Positions 15,888-23,710 of a stretch of DNA of 64,000 nucleotides are shown in pieces. A model generated the notes under the pieces. The model made no database searches. It saw only the letters and a list, made by a program, of their open reading frames with translations, and was not told the origin of the DNA. The stretch's first letter is position 1. Every line of letters starts with the position of its first letter. The DNA comes from Halomicrobium zhouii (GTDB lineage: Archaea; Halobacteriota; Halobacteria; Halobacteriales; Haloarculaceae). The position numbers and the translations under genes are program-made. The DNA lies in assembly GCF_900114435.1 (NCBI RefSeq), contig NZ_FOZK01000004.1, positions 124,001 to 188,000 of the forward strand, read 5' to 3'.

Positions 15888-16454
15888 ATGGATACGACCG
15901 ATACGTCCGACAGGATGCCCGGTGAGGACGAGGAGCCACCTGACTTCGATGCGTGGGAGTCGCCGGAGGAACTGCTGAAGGGCGGCCCGACGAGAGAGCG
16001 GCTGCTCGATGTCGTGATGCAGTTGCGGGAGCCGACGAAGGTATCGGAGATAGCCGAGCGTGCGGACTGTGACACGGAGACTGCGCGTGATTATCTCGGC
16101 TGGTTTACGGAGATGGGAATGGTTCGTGAGCTATCGGGTCGGCCTGTGCGGTACGAGCGGAACGATTCGTATCTACGGTGGCGCAGAGTCGAGCAGATCC
16201 GCGAGCAGTATTCGGAGACGGAAATCGTCGAGCGACTCAAGGATACACTCGACACGGCAGAAGCGTACCGGGAGCGCTTCGATGCGGAATCTCCCGGCGA
16301 AGTGTCGCTGGTCGATGCAGGTCGCGAAGCCGCTGTCGAGGACGTCTGGGAAGCGATCTCTGACTGGAAGACGGTCGAGGAGCGTGCGGCGTTGCTAGAT
16401 GCGGCACGTCGTGACGATCTGTCGGGTGGGCGCGCTGGGAGAGTCAATGCCTGA
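15888..16454 (+). CDS. DUF7342-type winged-helix protein, probable antitoxin
   Basis: A 188-residue protein. The HTH region is TRERLLDVVMQLREPTKVSEIAERADCDTETARDYLGWF, followed by the wing GRPVRYERNDSYLRWRRVEQIREQYSE and an EIVERLKDTLDTAEAYRERFDAESPGEVSL coiled segment. This is the pattern of haloarchaeal DUF7342 ArsR-like proteins. The ATG at 15888 is chosen over an in-frame upstream ATG 14 codons earlier because the paired repeats and AT-rich TATATCACAG lie just before it. The downstream gene overlaps by eight bases. Codon third positions are less GC-rich than the neighbours, hinting at transfer. Confidence 0.78.
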   Translation: MDTTDTSDRMPGEDEEPPDFDAWESPEELLKGGPTRERLLDVVMQLREPTKVSEIAERADCDTETARDYLGWFTEMGMVRELSGRPVRYERNDSYLRWRRVEQIREQYSETEIVERLKDTLDTAEAYRERFDAESPGEVSLVDAGREAAVEDVWEAISDWKTVEERAALLDAARRDDLSGGRAGRVNA

Positions 16455-16875
16455 GGATACGACAGGTGGTGTCGGTGGTATCGATAGTGACGTGTTAGAG
16501 CGGATCGGTCGGCGGTTGCGCGGGAGCGCCCGGTTCTCGAGCGTCGAGTACTGGCCTCCGTACGCGCCAAACGCCATCGTTGCAGAGTTCGATACGGGGT
16601 ATTTTCCAGCAGGTGTGGAGCGTGCGTATCTTCGGATTCGCTGGTTCGAGACGGACGATTTCAACGTGCATTACTCGGAGCAGTATCGCGATGGGGAGTC
16701 GTGGGAGTGCCGGTGGGACAGGCATCCGAACAGTCACAACGACCGGGAGCATCTGCATCCGCCGCCAGATGCGGCGACGCCGGGTGAGGATGCGACGTTT
16801 GCTGGTGATTGGCGGGCGGTGATTTCGCGTGTACTGTCGGAGTTAGATGCGCGAATTCAGTCGTTCTGGGACTGA
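16447..16875 (+). CDS. TumE-like protein, probable toxin
   Basis: A 142-residue protein starting MPEDTTGGVGG. The core shows beta strands then YLRIRWFETDDFNVHYSEQY, WECRWDRHPNSHNDREHLHPPPD and a C-terminal helix. The YSxxY followed by RWDxxP...H...HxHPP pattern resembles the TumE (DUF6516) toxin family. It overlaps the 3' end of the HTH gene, a typical antitoxin-first arrangement. The toxic activity of TumE relatives is not established for this one, and family membership is from motif resemblance only. Confidence 0.62.
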   Translation: MPEDTTGGVGGIDSDVLERIGRRLRGSARFSSVEYWPPYAPNAIVAEFDTGYFPAGVERAYLRIRWFETDDFNVHYSEQYRDGESWECRWDRHPNSHNDREHLHPPPDAATPGEDATFAGDWRAVISRVLSELDARIQSFWD

Positions 16876-16893
16876 GATGTGGGAGCATTCACG

Positions 16894-18075
16894 TCAGGCG
16901 ACTCGCAGGACGGCCATCGACCCGTAGCCGAGTGCGAACGCCAGGGCGAACGAACCGACCCACGCGCCGACGGTCACGAGGATCTTTCGCGCGCTGAGCG
17001 CGTCGCTGCCCCCGACCGCGGCGCCGCTCCCGATGATCGCGCTGACGATGATCTCGTTGAACGAGACGGGGACGCCCAGGAAGACGGCCAGCTGGGCGAT
17101 GAGAAACGCCGGGACGAGCGCGGAGATAGACCGGCGCGGTCCCAGCGAGGAGTAGTCCTGCGAGAGGGATTTGATCATCCGCGGCGCGCCGGTCCAGGAG
17201 CCGACCAGGATGCCGACCCCGCCACCGACGAGGACGACGAACGGTGATATCGCACCGACGTCGTCGAGGATGGGCAGCAGCGGCCCGACGGCCAGTCCGA
17301 CCTGGCTCCCGCCCGCGGAGAAGGCAACCAGCGACCCCAGGCTCAGCAACACCCGTCGCAGGCCGCCGGCTTCGTCCCGTCGGATGTCCGCGTAGACGAG
17401 CGTGGCGATGGCGGCTGCCGCCAGCACCGACAGGCCAACGGCGACGAACACGCCGTCGGCGCCCAGCAAGCGCTGGCTGGCCTCGACGAGCGACCCCGCC
17501 GACCCGTCCGAGCCGAGAAACGAGAACCCGACGTTCGCCATCACGGCGCCGACGAGACCGGCCAGCGCGGCGACGCTGAACCGTTCGGGGACGTCCGCCC
17601 GGGGGAGGACGCTGGCGATGGCGTAGGCGATCCCGCCGCCGACGAACGGCGTCAGCGCCCAGACGGCGCCGATCTGCTGGTACTTCGCCCAGACCGGTGT
17701 GCCGCCGAGTGCGAGGCCGACGCCGACGACCGCGCCGGTCACCGTGAACGCCGTCGCGATGGGGTAGCCAGTCTTGATCCCGACGGCCATCAGCCCGGCG
17801 CCGATGGCCAGCGCGACGATGACGCCCGTCGCGGGGAGGCTGACGCCGCCGACGAGGCCGCGGCCGACCGCCTCCGAGACGTTCGCGCCCTGGGTGACGG
17901 CGCCGGCGAAGCCGAAGACGCCGACGACGAAGGCGGCCCGCATCGTCGTGATGGCGTTGGCCCCGACGGCGGGCGCGAACGGCGTCGCGCCGCTCGACCC
18001 GGCGCCGATGACCCACGCCATGAACAGACTCGCGACTGTGGCGACGACGAACAGGCCGACGATAGCGAGTTCCAT
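16894..18075 (-). CDS. PiT-family inorganic phosphate transporter
   Basis: A 393-residue polytopic protein. The duplicated PiT signature appears as MAWVIGAGSSGATPFAPAVGANAITTMRA near the N-terminus and as a C-terminal copy in VSFNEIIVSAIIGSGAAVGGSDALSARK. About ten hydrophobic helices are visible. PiT carriers bring in phosphate or metal-phosphate complexes by proton or sodium symport; some members move sulfate, and this one sits beside YeeE genes, so sulfate is an alternative. Start ATG at 18075. Confidence 0.82.
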   Translation of the reverse strand: MELAIVGLFVVATVASLFMAWVIGAGSSGATPFAPAVGANAITTMRAAFVVGVFGFAGAVTQGANVSEAVGRGLVGGVSLPATGVIVALAIGAGLMAVGIKTGYPIATAFTVTGAVVGVGLALGGTPVWAKYQQIGAVWALTPFVGGGIAYAIASVLPRADVPERFSVAALAGLVGAVMANVGFSFLGSDGSAGSLVEASQRLLGADGVFVAVGLSVLAAAAIATLVYADIRRDEAGGLRRVLLSLGSLVAFSAGGSQVGLAVGPLLPILDDVGAISPFVVLVGGGVGILVGSWTGAPRMIKSLSQDYSSLGPRRSISALVPAFLIAQLAVFLGVPVSFNEIIVSAIIGSGAAVGGSDALSARKILVTVGAWVGSFALAFALGYGSMAVLRVA

Positions 18076-18100
18076 TACTGGTGTAGCCTGAAAGAATTCG

Positions 18101-18150
18101 AGTCAGTCAGTCGGTCAGTCGGTCAGTCGGTCAGTCGATCAGTCAGTCAG
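18101..18150. repeat. CAGT-rich tandem octamer repeat
   Basis: CAGTCGGT is repeated about three times within a longer run of CAGT tetramers between the PiT start and the stop of the small YeeE gene. It is a simple-sequence slippage array abutting the 3' end of the coding region. Confidence 0.85.
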
Positions 18151-18612
18151 TTAGTCCGCGCCCGCTGGCGTGGGCTCGCCGGTGGCCGCCCGACTCCGCC
18201 AGCGACCCTGGAGGTACGCGCCGAGGAACATCCCGGCGAGCGCCCAGAGGATGGCGACGTTGCCGGTGCCGAGGCTGGCGTAGGCGGCGCCGGGGCAGAT
18301 GCCCGACAGCCCCCAGCCGACGCCGAAGATGGCGCCGCCGACGAGGACGTTCCGGTCGAAGGGTTTCAGCCGGCGTTCGTAGCGGTCGCCGGTCAGCGGG
18401 GCGCTGTCGCGTATCCGGGGCATCACTGCGAAGGCGATGCCGGAGACGATGGCCGCGCCGAACATGACGAACAGCAAGCCGAAGTCTTCGAACTGGAGGA
18501 AGTCCAGCACGACCTCCGGCCGGGCCATCTGGCTGAAGCCGAGCCCGAAGCCGAAGATCACGCCGCCGACGAGTATCAGCGGCATGAACAGCGGATGACG
18601 ATCCTGAGTCAT
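18151..18612 (-). CDS. YeeE/YedE-family thiosulfate transporter, short half
   Basis: A 153-residue membrane protein of the DUF6691/YeeE type with four helices. The signature loop is VGWGLSGICPGAAYASLG, where C-P-G is the conserved thiosulfate-conducting cysteine position of the family. Its N-terminus reads MPLILVGGVIFGFGLGFSQMARPEVVLDFLQF. It follows the longer YeeE half with a one-base gap, and together they would rebuild a full-length YeeE. Thiosulfate or sulfur import is the inferred role, feeding the rhodanese, TusA and DsrE proteins nearby. Confidence 0.87.
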   Translation of the reverse strand: MTQDRHPLFMPLILVGGVIFGFGLGFSQMARPEVVLDFLQFEDFGLLFVMFGAAIVSGIAFAVMPRIRDSAPLTGDRYERRLKPFDRNVLVGGAIFGVGWGLSGICPGAAYASLGTGNVAILWALAGMFLGAYLQGRWRSRAATGEPTPAGAD

Positions 18613-18613
18613 G

Positions 18614-19168
18614 CTACGGACTCACCCCCAGTGCAGCGACGACCTGGGCCGTCCCGATGGCCACCGTCAGGAACGTGATCACGCCGACGATGGACGTCTT
18701 CGAAGCCGATCCGACGCCGCAGACGCCGTGTCCGGACGTACAGCCCTTGCCGACCCGGGTGCCGATGCCGACGAGGATGCCGCCCAGGAACAGGCGCCAG
18801 GGCTGGACGTCGGTCATCCAGAGGGTGACGCCGGCGACGTCGTAGAGCTGTCCGGTCGTCCCCGGCTGGTAGAGCGAACTCGTCACCAGGCCGGACTGGA
18901 ACGTCAGCGCGAACACCGCGGCGCCGAGGACGATGCCGAGCGTGAAGACGACGCGCCAGTCGCGCGAGGAGACGTACTGCTGGAACCGGGACTGGTCGGA
19001 GACGTACGACAGCGTCGACTCGAGGAAGGTGCTCGCCCCGGCGGCGATCCCCGTCCCGAGGTAGATGACGACGGCACCGAGGCCGACGAGTAACCCACCG
19101 ACGGCGTAGCGACTGACCCCGTTCGGGAACAGCTCGGCGGTCAGTTGCAGTGGGACTGGTTCGATCAC
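18614..19168 (-). CDS. YeeE/YedE-family thiosulfate transporter, long half
   Basis: A 184-residue membrane protein. The family motif is GTRVGKGCTSGHGVCGVGSASKTS (about residues 133-156), with two cysteines, and helices lie around 22-45, 72-92, 110-130 and 160-180. The start is GTG at 19168. It is 15 bases downstream of the rhodanese-persulfide dioxygenase gene, so PDO, YeeE-long and YeeE-short form one operon in that order. Confidence 0.88.
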   Translation of the reverse strand: MIEPVPLQLTAELFPNGVSRYAVGGLLVGLGAVVIYLGTGIAAGASTFLESTLSYVSDQSRFQQYVSSRDWRVVFTLGIVLGAAVFALTFQSGLVTSSLYQPGTTGQLYDVAGVTLWMTDVQPWRLFLGGILVGIGTRVGKGCTSGHGVCGVGSASKTSIVGVITFLTVAIGTAQVVAALGVSP

Positions 19169-19183
19169 TGGTGGATACCCGCG

Positions 19184-20377
19184 TCAGTCACCGGCGAGCG
19201 ACTCCTGGCTCGCGGCGCAGTTGTTCGGTCCGAGTTCGAGCGTGAACGCTTCCTCGTCGTCGACGGCGTTCTGACCCAGGTTCGTCGCGATGATGTCCTC
19301 GTAGTTGGCCGGCCGTGGCGGCATGTCCGAGAGGATCAGGTCGACGAACTCCTGTTCGTCCATCGTGAGCGCGGCCATGTCTGCGACGAGGTCGCCGATG
19401 GGCGCGGTGTAGGTGCCGTCGTCGGCGGGTTCTGCCGAGTCGCTGAAGTGGGCGCCGCCGACGAGCGTGTCGTCGGGCAGCGAGAGGACGCGCTCCTGCA
19501 GGGACTCGTAGAGCATCCGCGCCGCCTCGGGCGCACCGTCGTCACCCTCTTCGAGGTCGGGGCGGGCGACGCTCTCGACGAACAGCCCGTCGCCGGTGGC
19601 GAGGAGGCTGTCGTCGAGGAGGTAGGAGGTCATCCCGGTCGTGTGGCCAGGCGTGTAGACGGCCTCGATAGTCGCGTCACCGACCTGGAAGGTGTCGCCG
19701 TCGGCGGCCGTGGTCAGTTCGTCCGCGTAGGTGACGCCGCGGTCGACGGCGGCCTCGGGAATGACGCCCTCGACTCCCTGGTCGTCCAGGTCTCTCACTC
19801 CAGAGATGTGATCCGCGTGCACGTGCGTGTCGAGTGCGTACTTCAGGTCGACGCCCAGCTCGTCCGCGTCGGCGAGGTAGCGGTCGGTAAACGCGCGCAG
19901 CGGGTCGACGATGGCAGCCTCGCCGTCGTCGTAGAGCAGGTAGCCCAGACAGCCCGAGGAGGGGCGCTGGTACTGGACCAACGTGCCGGCGCCGTCGTAG
20001 CCGTCGACCTCGACGGCCTCGTAGATGCGCGCCCAGCCGTTCATGCCGTCTTCGAGGTGGTTGACGTCGTACCCGCGTTCCGCGAGCGTGCCCGCGACGA
20101 ACTCGCTGGCGCCGCCTTTCGCACACAAGACGGTGACCTCGCGGTCGTCGGGGATCTGTTCGAGTACCTCGTCGTCGATCTCGTCCTCGAGGAAGTGGAA
20201 GTAGGGGGCGTTGATCGACTCGACGGTGTCGCCGTCGATCCGCCACTCCTCGTAATCGGATTGCATCCGCGCGTCGAGGAGCGTGACGTCCTCGCCCGCG
20301 TCGATGCGTCCTTTCAGCGTTTCCGGTTGGACCGTCTCGACGTCCGCGTCCGGCGTCGGGAAGTCTTCTGGATTCAT
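19184..20377 (-). CDS. Rhodanese-persulfide dioxygenase fusion (ETHE1-like)
   Basis: A 397-residue fusion. The N-terminal rhodanese domain has its catalytic cysteine at C85 in VTVLCAKGGAS. The C-terminal metallo-beta-lactamase domain has H185-V-H187-A-D189-H190 and a later TPGHTTGMTSY histidine, the ETHE1-type iron site. The expected reaction is oxidation of persulfide to sulfite with O2, with the rhodanese part moving sulfane sulfur. It ends ELGPNNCAASQ, a motif shared with the paralogue at 49901-51049. The ATG at 20377 is preferred over an in-frame GTG at 20386. Confidence 0.88.
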   Translation of the reverse strand: MNPEDFPTPDADVETVQPETLKGRIDAGEDVTLLDARMQSDYEEWRIDGDTVESINAPYFHFLEDEIDDEVLEQIPDDREVTVLCAKGGASEFVAGTLAERGYDVNHLEDGMNGWARIYEAVEVDGYDGAGTLVQYQRPSSGCLGYLLYDDGEAAIVDPLRAFTDRYLADADELGVDLKYALDTHVHADHISGVRDLDDQGVEGVIPEAAVDRGVTYADELTTAADGDTFQVGDATIEAVYTPGHTTGMTSYLLDDSLLATGDGLFVESVARPDLEEGDDGAPEAARMLYESLQERVLSLPDDTLVGGAHFSDSAEPADDGTYTAPIGDLVADMAALTMDEQEFVDLILSDMPPRPANYEDIIATNLGQNAVDDEEAFTLELGPNNCAASQESLAGD

Positions 20378-20437
20378 TTCGTACACTGCCTTCTATCGGA
20401 CGGGTATACAAAAGGGTTTTCATAGTAATTCGAATTC

Positions 20438-20452
20438 TGCACAATACCGTTG
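20438..20452. promoter_or_regulatory. ACAATACCGT motif copy upstream of the persulfide dioxygenase
   Basis: CTGCACAATACCGTTG differs from the trxA core by one base (ACAATACCGT against ACAATACTGT). It lies 61-75 bases upstream of the ATG at 20377, in the divergent gap shared with tusA. Confidence 0.55.
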
Positions 20453-20575
20453 CCCCACACCCGGGCGAGATGGGTGAATACACCGCATCCCCCCGTAATA
20501 TGGTGGGTAGATCCGGCATACCCCCCGCCGTAGTAATTCGCACATCCCACAAGAATCGACATCCTTTTACCTCCG

Positions 20576-20588
20576 ACAATAATATTGT
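20576..20588. promoter_or_regulatory. Perfect palindrome ACAATA-A-TATTGT upstream of tusA
   Basis: A 13-base perfect inverted repeat 39-51 bases upstream of the TusA ATG. With the site at 20438-20452 it gives each side of the divergent promoter its own copy of the island motif. Confidence 0.68.
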
Positions 20589-20626
20589 GAGGTAGCTCCA
20601 ATACAGAGCAACAGAGATTACAGATC

Positions 20627-20872
20627 ATGAGTGCAGAATTCGACATCACGGAGACGCTCGACGTCAAAGGTGCATCGTGTCCCATGCCGGTCGTCAAGAC
20701 GAAGTCCGCCATCGACGAGCTCGCGGAAGGCGAGGTCCTCGAGGTACTGGCGACAGACTCCGGTAGCATGAGCGACATCGACGGCTGGGCCCAGGGGACG
20801 AACGGCGTCGAACTCCTCGACCAGGTCGAGGACGGCGACGTCTACAGACACTACGTGGAGAAGACGGCGTAA
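20627..20872 (+). CDS. tusA: TusA-family sulfurtransferase
   Basis: An 81-residue TusA-like sulfur carrier. The active-site cysteine is C18 in VKGASCPMPVVKTKSAI, and the second half carries EVLEVLATDSGSMSDIDGWA. TusA proteins accept sulfane sulfur as a persulfide and pass it to DsrE or other carriers. It is followed after one base by the DsrE-like gene. It has a strong palindromic element upstream. A paralogue is at 24853-25095. Confidence 0.9.
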   Translation: MSAEFDITETLDVKGASCPMPVVKTKSAIDELAEGEVLEVLATDSGSMSDIDGWAQGTNGVELLDQVEDGDVYRHYVEKTA

Positions 20873-20873
20873 G

Positions 20874-21452
20874 ATGAGTACGGACACGCAGTCGTCGGAC
20901 GACGACGAGCCCCTGACCGAGGCACAGCTCCAGGCCCGCGTCGAGGAACTGGAGGACAAGGTCGCCACGCTCGAGACCGACGCCGGCGACGACCAGAAGA
21001 AGATGACCATCGTCGCCACGAAGGGGAGCTTCGACATGGCCTATCCCCCGCTGATCCTCGCCAGCACGGCCGCGGCGTTCGGCTGGGAGGTCGTCGTCTT
21101 CCACACCTTCTGGGGGCTCGACATCCTCCACGAGGAGAACTCCAAGAACCTCCAGCTCTCGGCGGTCGGCAACCCGAGCATGCCGATGCCGAACGCGCTC
21201 GCCGCGCTCCCGGGGATGGATCGCATGGCGACGAAGATGATGCAGAAGAAGATCGACGAGAACGGCACGGCCAGCATCGAGGAGCTCATCGAACTGTCCC
21301 TCGACCAGGGCGTCGACCTCCAGGCCTGCCAGATGACCATCGAACTGATGGACTACGACGAGTCAGAGTTCTACGACGAGGTCACTGTCGGCGTCGGCGC
21401 GGCCACCGCGCTCCAGCACATGGCCGAGTCGGACGTCCAGCTCCTCATCTGA
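20874..21452 (+). CDS. DsrE/DsrF/DrsH-like sulfur-transfer protein
   Basis: A 192-residue protein. Residues 1-42 are acidic and partly coiled-coil (AQLQARVEELEDKVATLET). The DsrE-like domain follows: KMTIVATKGSFDMAYPPLILASTAAAFGWEVVVFHTFWGL, then a variable helical insert, and the candidate active cysteine in VDLQACQMTIELM (about residue 152). This is the DsrE2/DrsH membrane-associated type common with TusA and YeeE in sulfur oxidisers. It likely exchanges persulfide with the upstream TusA. Confidence 0.86.
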   Translation: MSTDTQSSDDDEPLTEAQLQARVEELEDKVATLETDAGDDQKKMTIVATKGSFDMAYPPLILASTAAAFGWEVVVFHTFWGLDILHEENSKNLQLSAVGNPSMPMPNALAALPGMDRMATKMMQKKIDENGTASIEELIELSLDQGVDLQACQMTIELMDYDESEFYDEVTVGVGAATALQHMAESDVQLLI

Positions 21453-21478
21453 TCACCCCCCGACGAACCAGTTTGCCC

Positions 21479-21718
21479 ATGTTACACACCCAACCGATGG
21501 AACGACCCGTAGATCGCGTCCTCGCCGCGGTCGCCGCGGCCGAGGAGACCGACCTTCTCTCGCTGCAGCCCCCGCTCGGCGACGTCGTCGACGCCGACGC
21601 ATTGAACGCGCTCGTTTCCGGCAGTCAGGACCGGGCTGGCGCCGACGTCACGGTCCAGTTCACCTACCGCGGCCACGACGTCACCGTCGGCCCGGACGGC
21701 GACGTCGAACTGCAGTAA
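21479..21718 (+). CDS. HalOD1 output-domain protein, small
   Basis: A 79-residue protein matching the HalOD1 pattern: VDRVLAAVAAAEETDLLSLQPPLGDVVDADALNALV, then DVTVQFTYRGHDVTVGPDGDVEL. HalOD1 is a haloarchaeal output or stand-alone domain of unknown biochemical role. ATGs at 21479 and 21497 are both plausible. It is the last cistron of tusA-dsrE-HalOD1. A second HalOD1 protein lies at 62849-63202. Confidence 0.78.
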   Translation: MLHTQPMERPVDRVLAAVAAAEETDLLSLQPPLGDVVDADALNALVSGSQDRAGADVTVQFTYRGHDVTVGPDGDVELQ

Positions 21719-21720
21719 CT

Positions 21721-21727
21721 CCTTTTT
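21721..21727 (+). terminator. Poly-T tract between convergent genes
   Basis: CCTTTTTG directly after the HalOD1 stop and before the convergent aminotransferase stop. A short T-run of this type ends many haloarchaeal transcripts. No hairpin is seen. Confidence 0.4.
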
Positions 21728-21757
21728 GCGCGGCGTACACGACGAAGAGAATAGCCA

Positions 21758-22873
21758 CTAGAACTCCGGTGTCAGCCCGTCGAGCAGCCGGTCGACGTCC
21801 CCCTCGGTGTTGACGGCGTGGACCGACGCCCGGACCGCGTTCGGCCACGGGAGGTCGCGGACGACGATGTCGTCGGCGGCCAGCCGTTCGACCGTCGCCG
21901 CCGGATCGTCGACGTCGATGGTCACGAGCCCCGACTCCGGCGTCGACGGGCTGAGCACCCGGTCGGCCGGGACGCCGTCGACCAGCCGGGAGGCCAGCCG
22001 GTGAATGCGGTCCTCGATGCGTCCGAGACCGACCTCGTCGATGGCGTTCACCGCCTCGCCCAGTGCGACGTGCGGCGCGGGGTTGGCCGACCCGACCTCG
22101 AAGCGACGGGCCCCGGCCGCGTACTCGAAGGGGTCCGCCGTCGGCGTCTCGACGCTCCGGTAGCCGACGGCCCGGGGTTCGAGCCCCTCGGCGACCTCGC
22201 GGTCGACGTAGAGGAACCCGCCGCCCCAGAGCCCGAGGAGCCACTTATGGCCCGCGGCCGCGACGGCGTCGGCGCCCCACTCGCCGACGTCCATCGACAG
22301 CTGGCCGGGCACCTGGACGGCGTCGACGAGCGCGAGCGCGCCGGCGTCGTGGGCGAGGTCGACCAGATCCGCGACGGGGAGCCTGGTCCCGTGGGTCCAC
22401 GTGACGGCACTGAAACAGGCCAGCCGCGCGTCGGCGACCGCGTCCGCGAACGCGTCGCGGTCGACTCGCCCCGCCGCCGTCTCGACGACGCGCACCTCGA
22501 CGCCCTCCCGTTCGAGGCGCTGCCAGGGAAGGATCCCGGCCGGATGCTCGACGTCGGTCCGCACGACGACGTCGCCGGGCTGCCAGTCGATGGCGTTCGC
22601 GAGCGCGTTGATCCCGCCGGTGGTGCTCTCGGTGAGTGCGATCTCGTCCGGCTCGGCCCCGACGAACGAGGCGACGGTCTCGCGCGTCCGGTCGAACGCG
22701 TCGAAGGCCGTCTCGTAGGGGTCGTCCCGGACCGGCGAGTGGTACTCGTGACGCTGGACGAACTCGTCGGCGGCGTCGACGACGTACCGCGGACTGGGGC
22801 CGTGGGCCCCGAAGTTGAGGTAGACGTCATCCTGGAGCGCGGGAACGTCCGCGCGGAGTTCTGTGGGGTTCAT
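21758..22873 (-). CDS. Class V aminotransferase, cysteine-desulfurase-like
   Basis: A 371-residue PLP enzyme of the NifS/SufS/isopenicillin-N-epimerase superfamily. VYLNFGAHGPSP is the N-terminal substrate region, TESTTGGINALANAI and VEHPAG follow, and the PLP lysine is K210 in AAAGHKWLLG. The C-terminal small domain has RFEVGSANPAPHVALG. The catalytic cysteine loop of true cysteine desulfurases is not evident, so it may act on another substrate. The start at 22873 lies about 60 bases downstream of an ACAATACTGA copy. Confidence 0.85.
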   Translation of the reverse strand: MNPTELRADVPALQDDVYLNFGAHGPSPRYVVDAADEFVQRHEYHSPVRDDPYETAFDAFDRTRETVASFVGAEPDEIALTESTTGGINALANAIDWQPGDVVVRTDVEHPAGILPWQRLEREGVEVRVVETAAGRVDRDAFADAVADARLACFSAVTWTHGTRLPVADLVDLAHDAGALALVDAVQVPGQLSMDVGEWGADAVAAAGHKWLLGLWGGGFLYVDREVAEGLEPRAVGYRSVETPTADPFEYAAGARRFEVGSANPAPHVALGEAVNAIDEVGLGRIEDRIHRLASRLVDGVPADRVLSPSTPESGLVTIDVDDPAATVERLAADDIVVRDLPWPNAVRASVHAVNTEGDVDRLLDGLTPEF

Positions 22874-22931
22874 GAGCGATGATGTCGGTGGTTTGTGTAC
22901 GGTTGGTCGCGTTAATAGTTTTGTGACATTC

Positions 22932-22943
22932 CAACAATACTGA
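22932..22943. promoter_or_regulatory. ACAATACTGA motif copy upstream of the aminotransferase
   Basis: CCAACAATACTGATC is within one base of the trxA core (ACAATACTGT). It lies 59-70 bases upstream of the ATG at 22873. Confidence 0.55.
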
Positions 22944-22988
22944 TCGCCGGCAGGGACGGGGCGGGGATGGGCCGGGGGCGGGTTGGGC

Positions 22989-23067
22989 CCCCGTTCGGGC
23001 GCGATCCCCCGTTCGGGTGCTGTCCCTGTTCGGGTGCTGTCCCCGTTCGGACACCGTCCCTGTTCAG
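22989..23067. repeat. 17-base tandem repeat at the 3' end of the DUF1641 gene
   Basis: About five degenerate units of the form CCCCGTTCGGGTGCTGT. The last units merge with the final codons and stop of the DUF1641 gene at 23064. This is another 3'-end minisatellite in the window. Confidence 0.8.
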
Positions 23068-23708
23068 TCTGACGTCGGCGGGGACTGCTGCTGGCCGATC
23101 GCCCGCGCCACGGCGAACAGGTAGCCGAGTCCGTGCTGGATCTCGGGGTCCCGGACCCCCCTGACCAGGCCGACGGGACCGACCGGTTCCGTGTCGCCGC
23201 GTTCGGCCGCACCGACGCCGTCGAGCATCGTCTCCAGTCCGTCGCGGGTGTCCTCGTCCGCGGCCGTGTCGGCGATCTCGCCCAGCGCGGCGCCGGTTCC
23301 CGCGAGCGACGTGACCATCTCGTCGTCGAGGGCGGCCGTCGCCAGCGACCCGACGTCGGCGAGTTCTGCGAGTTCGTCCAGCGTCCCGGTCCGCTGGAGG
23401 CAGACAAGCGTCTCCAGGGCTTCCTGCAGTTCGGCGCCGTTCTCTCCCACCGTCTCCGCCAGCGCGACTGTCTCGTCCGTCGCGAGGCCGTCGGCCGACT
23501 CCGCGAGCGTCGACGTCGTGTCGGCGAGTTCGACGACCATCTCGTCGGTGAGCGCCCCCTCGCCGAGTGCGAGGACGTCGAGCAGTTCGTTGACGCCGTC
23601 GAGCCGCCGGACGAACGTCGCGACCGCTTCGGGGTTCTCGGCGATGGCGTCCGCGAGCGGGTCGGCGTTGGTGTCGGGGTCACCGTCGCCGTCGAGTTCG
23701 CTGGCCAT
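23064..23708 (-). CDS. DUF1641 protein
   Basis: A 214-residue, mostly helical acidic protein. The DUF1641 region is the later part (GLVRGVRDPEIQHGLGYLFAVARAIGQQ), preceded by repeated LAELADVGSLATAALDDEMVTSLAG-type helices. DUF1641 genes commonly follow sulfide:quinone oxidoreductase or formate-dehydrogenase-like genes; a role in assembly or regulation is inferred. The ATG at 23708 lies two bases after the SQR stop, so it is the last cistron of tusA2-sqr-DUF1641. Confidence 0.83.
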   Translation of the reverse strand: MASELDGDGDPDTNADPLADAIAENPEAVATFVRRLDGVNELLDVLALGEGALTDEMVVELADTTSTLAESADGLATDETVALAETVGENGAELQEALETLVCLQRTGTLDELAELADVGSLATAALDDEMVTSLAGTGAALGEIADTAADEDTRDGLETMLDGVGAAERGDTEPVGPVGLVRGVRDPEIQHGLGYLFAVARAIGQQQSPPTSD

Positions 23709-23710
23709 CG

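Noticed and set aside
21758..22873. True cysteine desulfurase (IscS/SufS)
   Set aside because: The fold and PLP lysine fit, but I cannot find the catalytic cysteine loop, so only class V aminotransferase is claimed.
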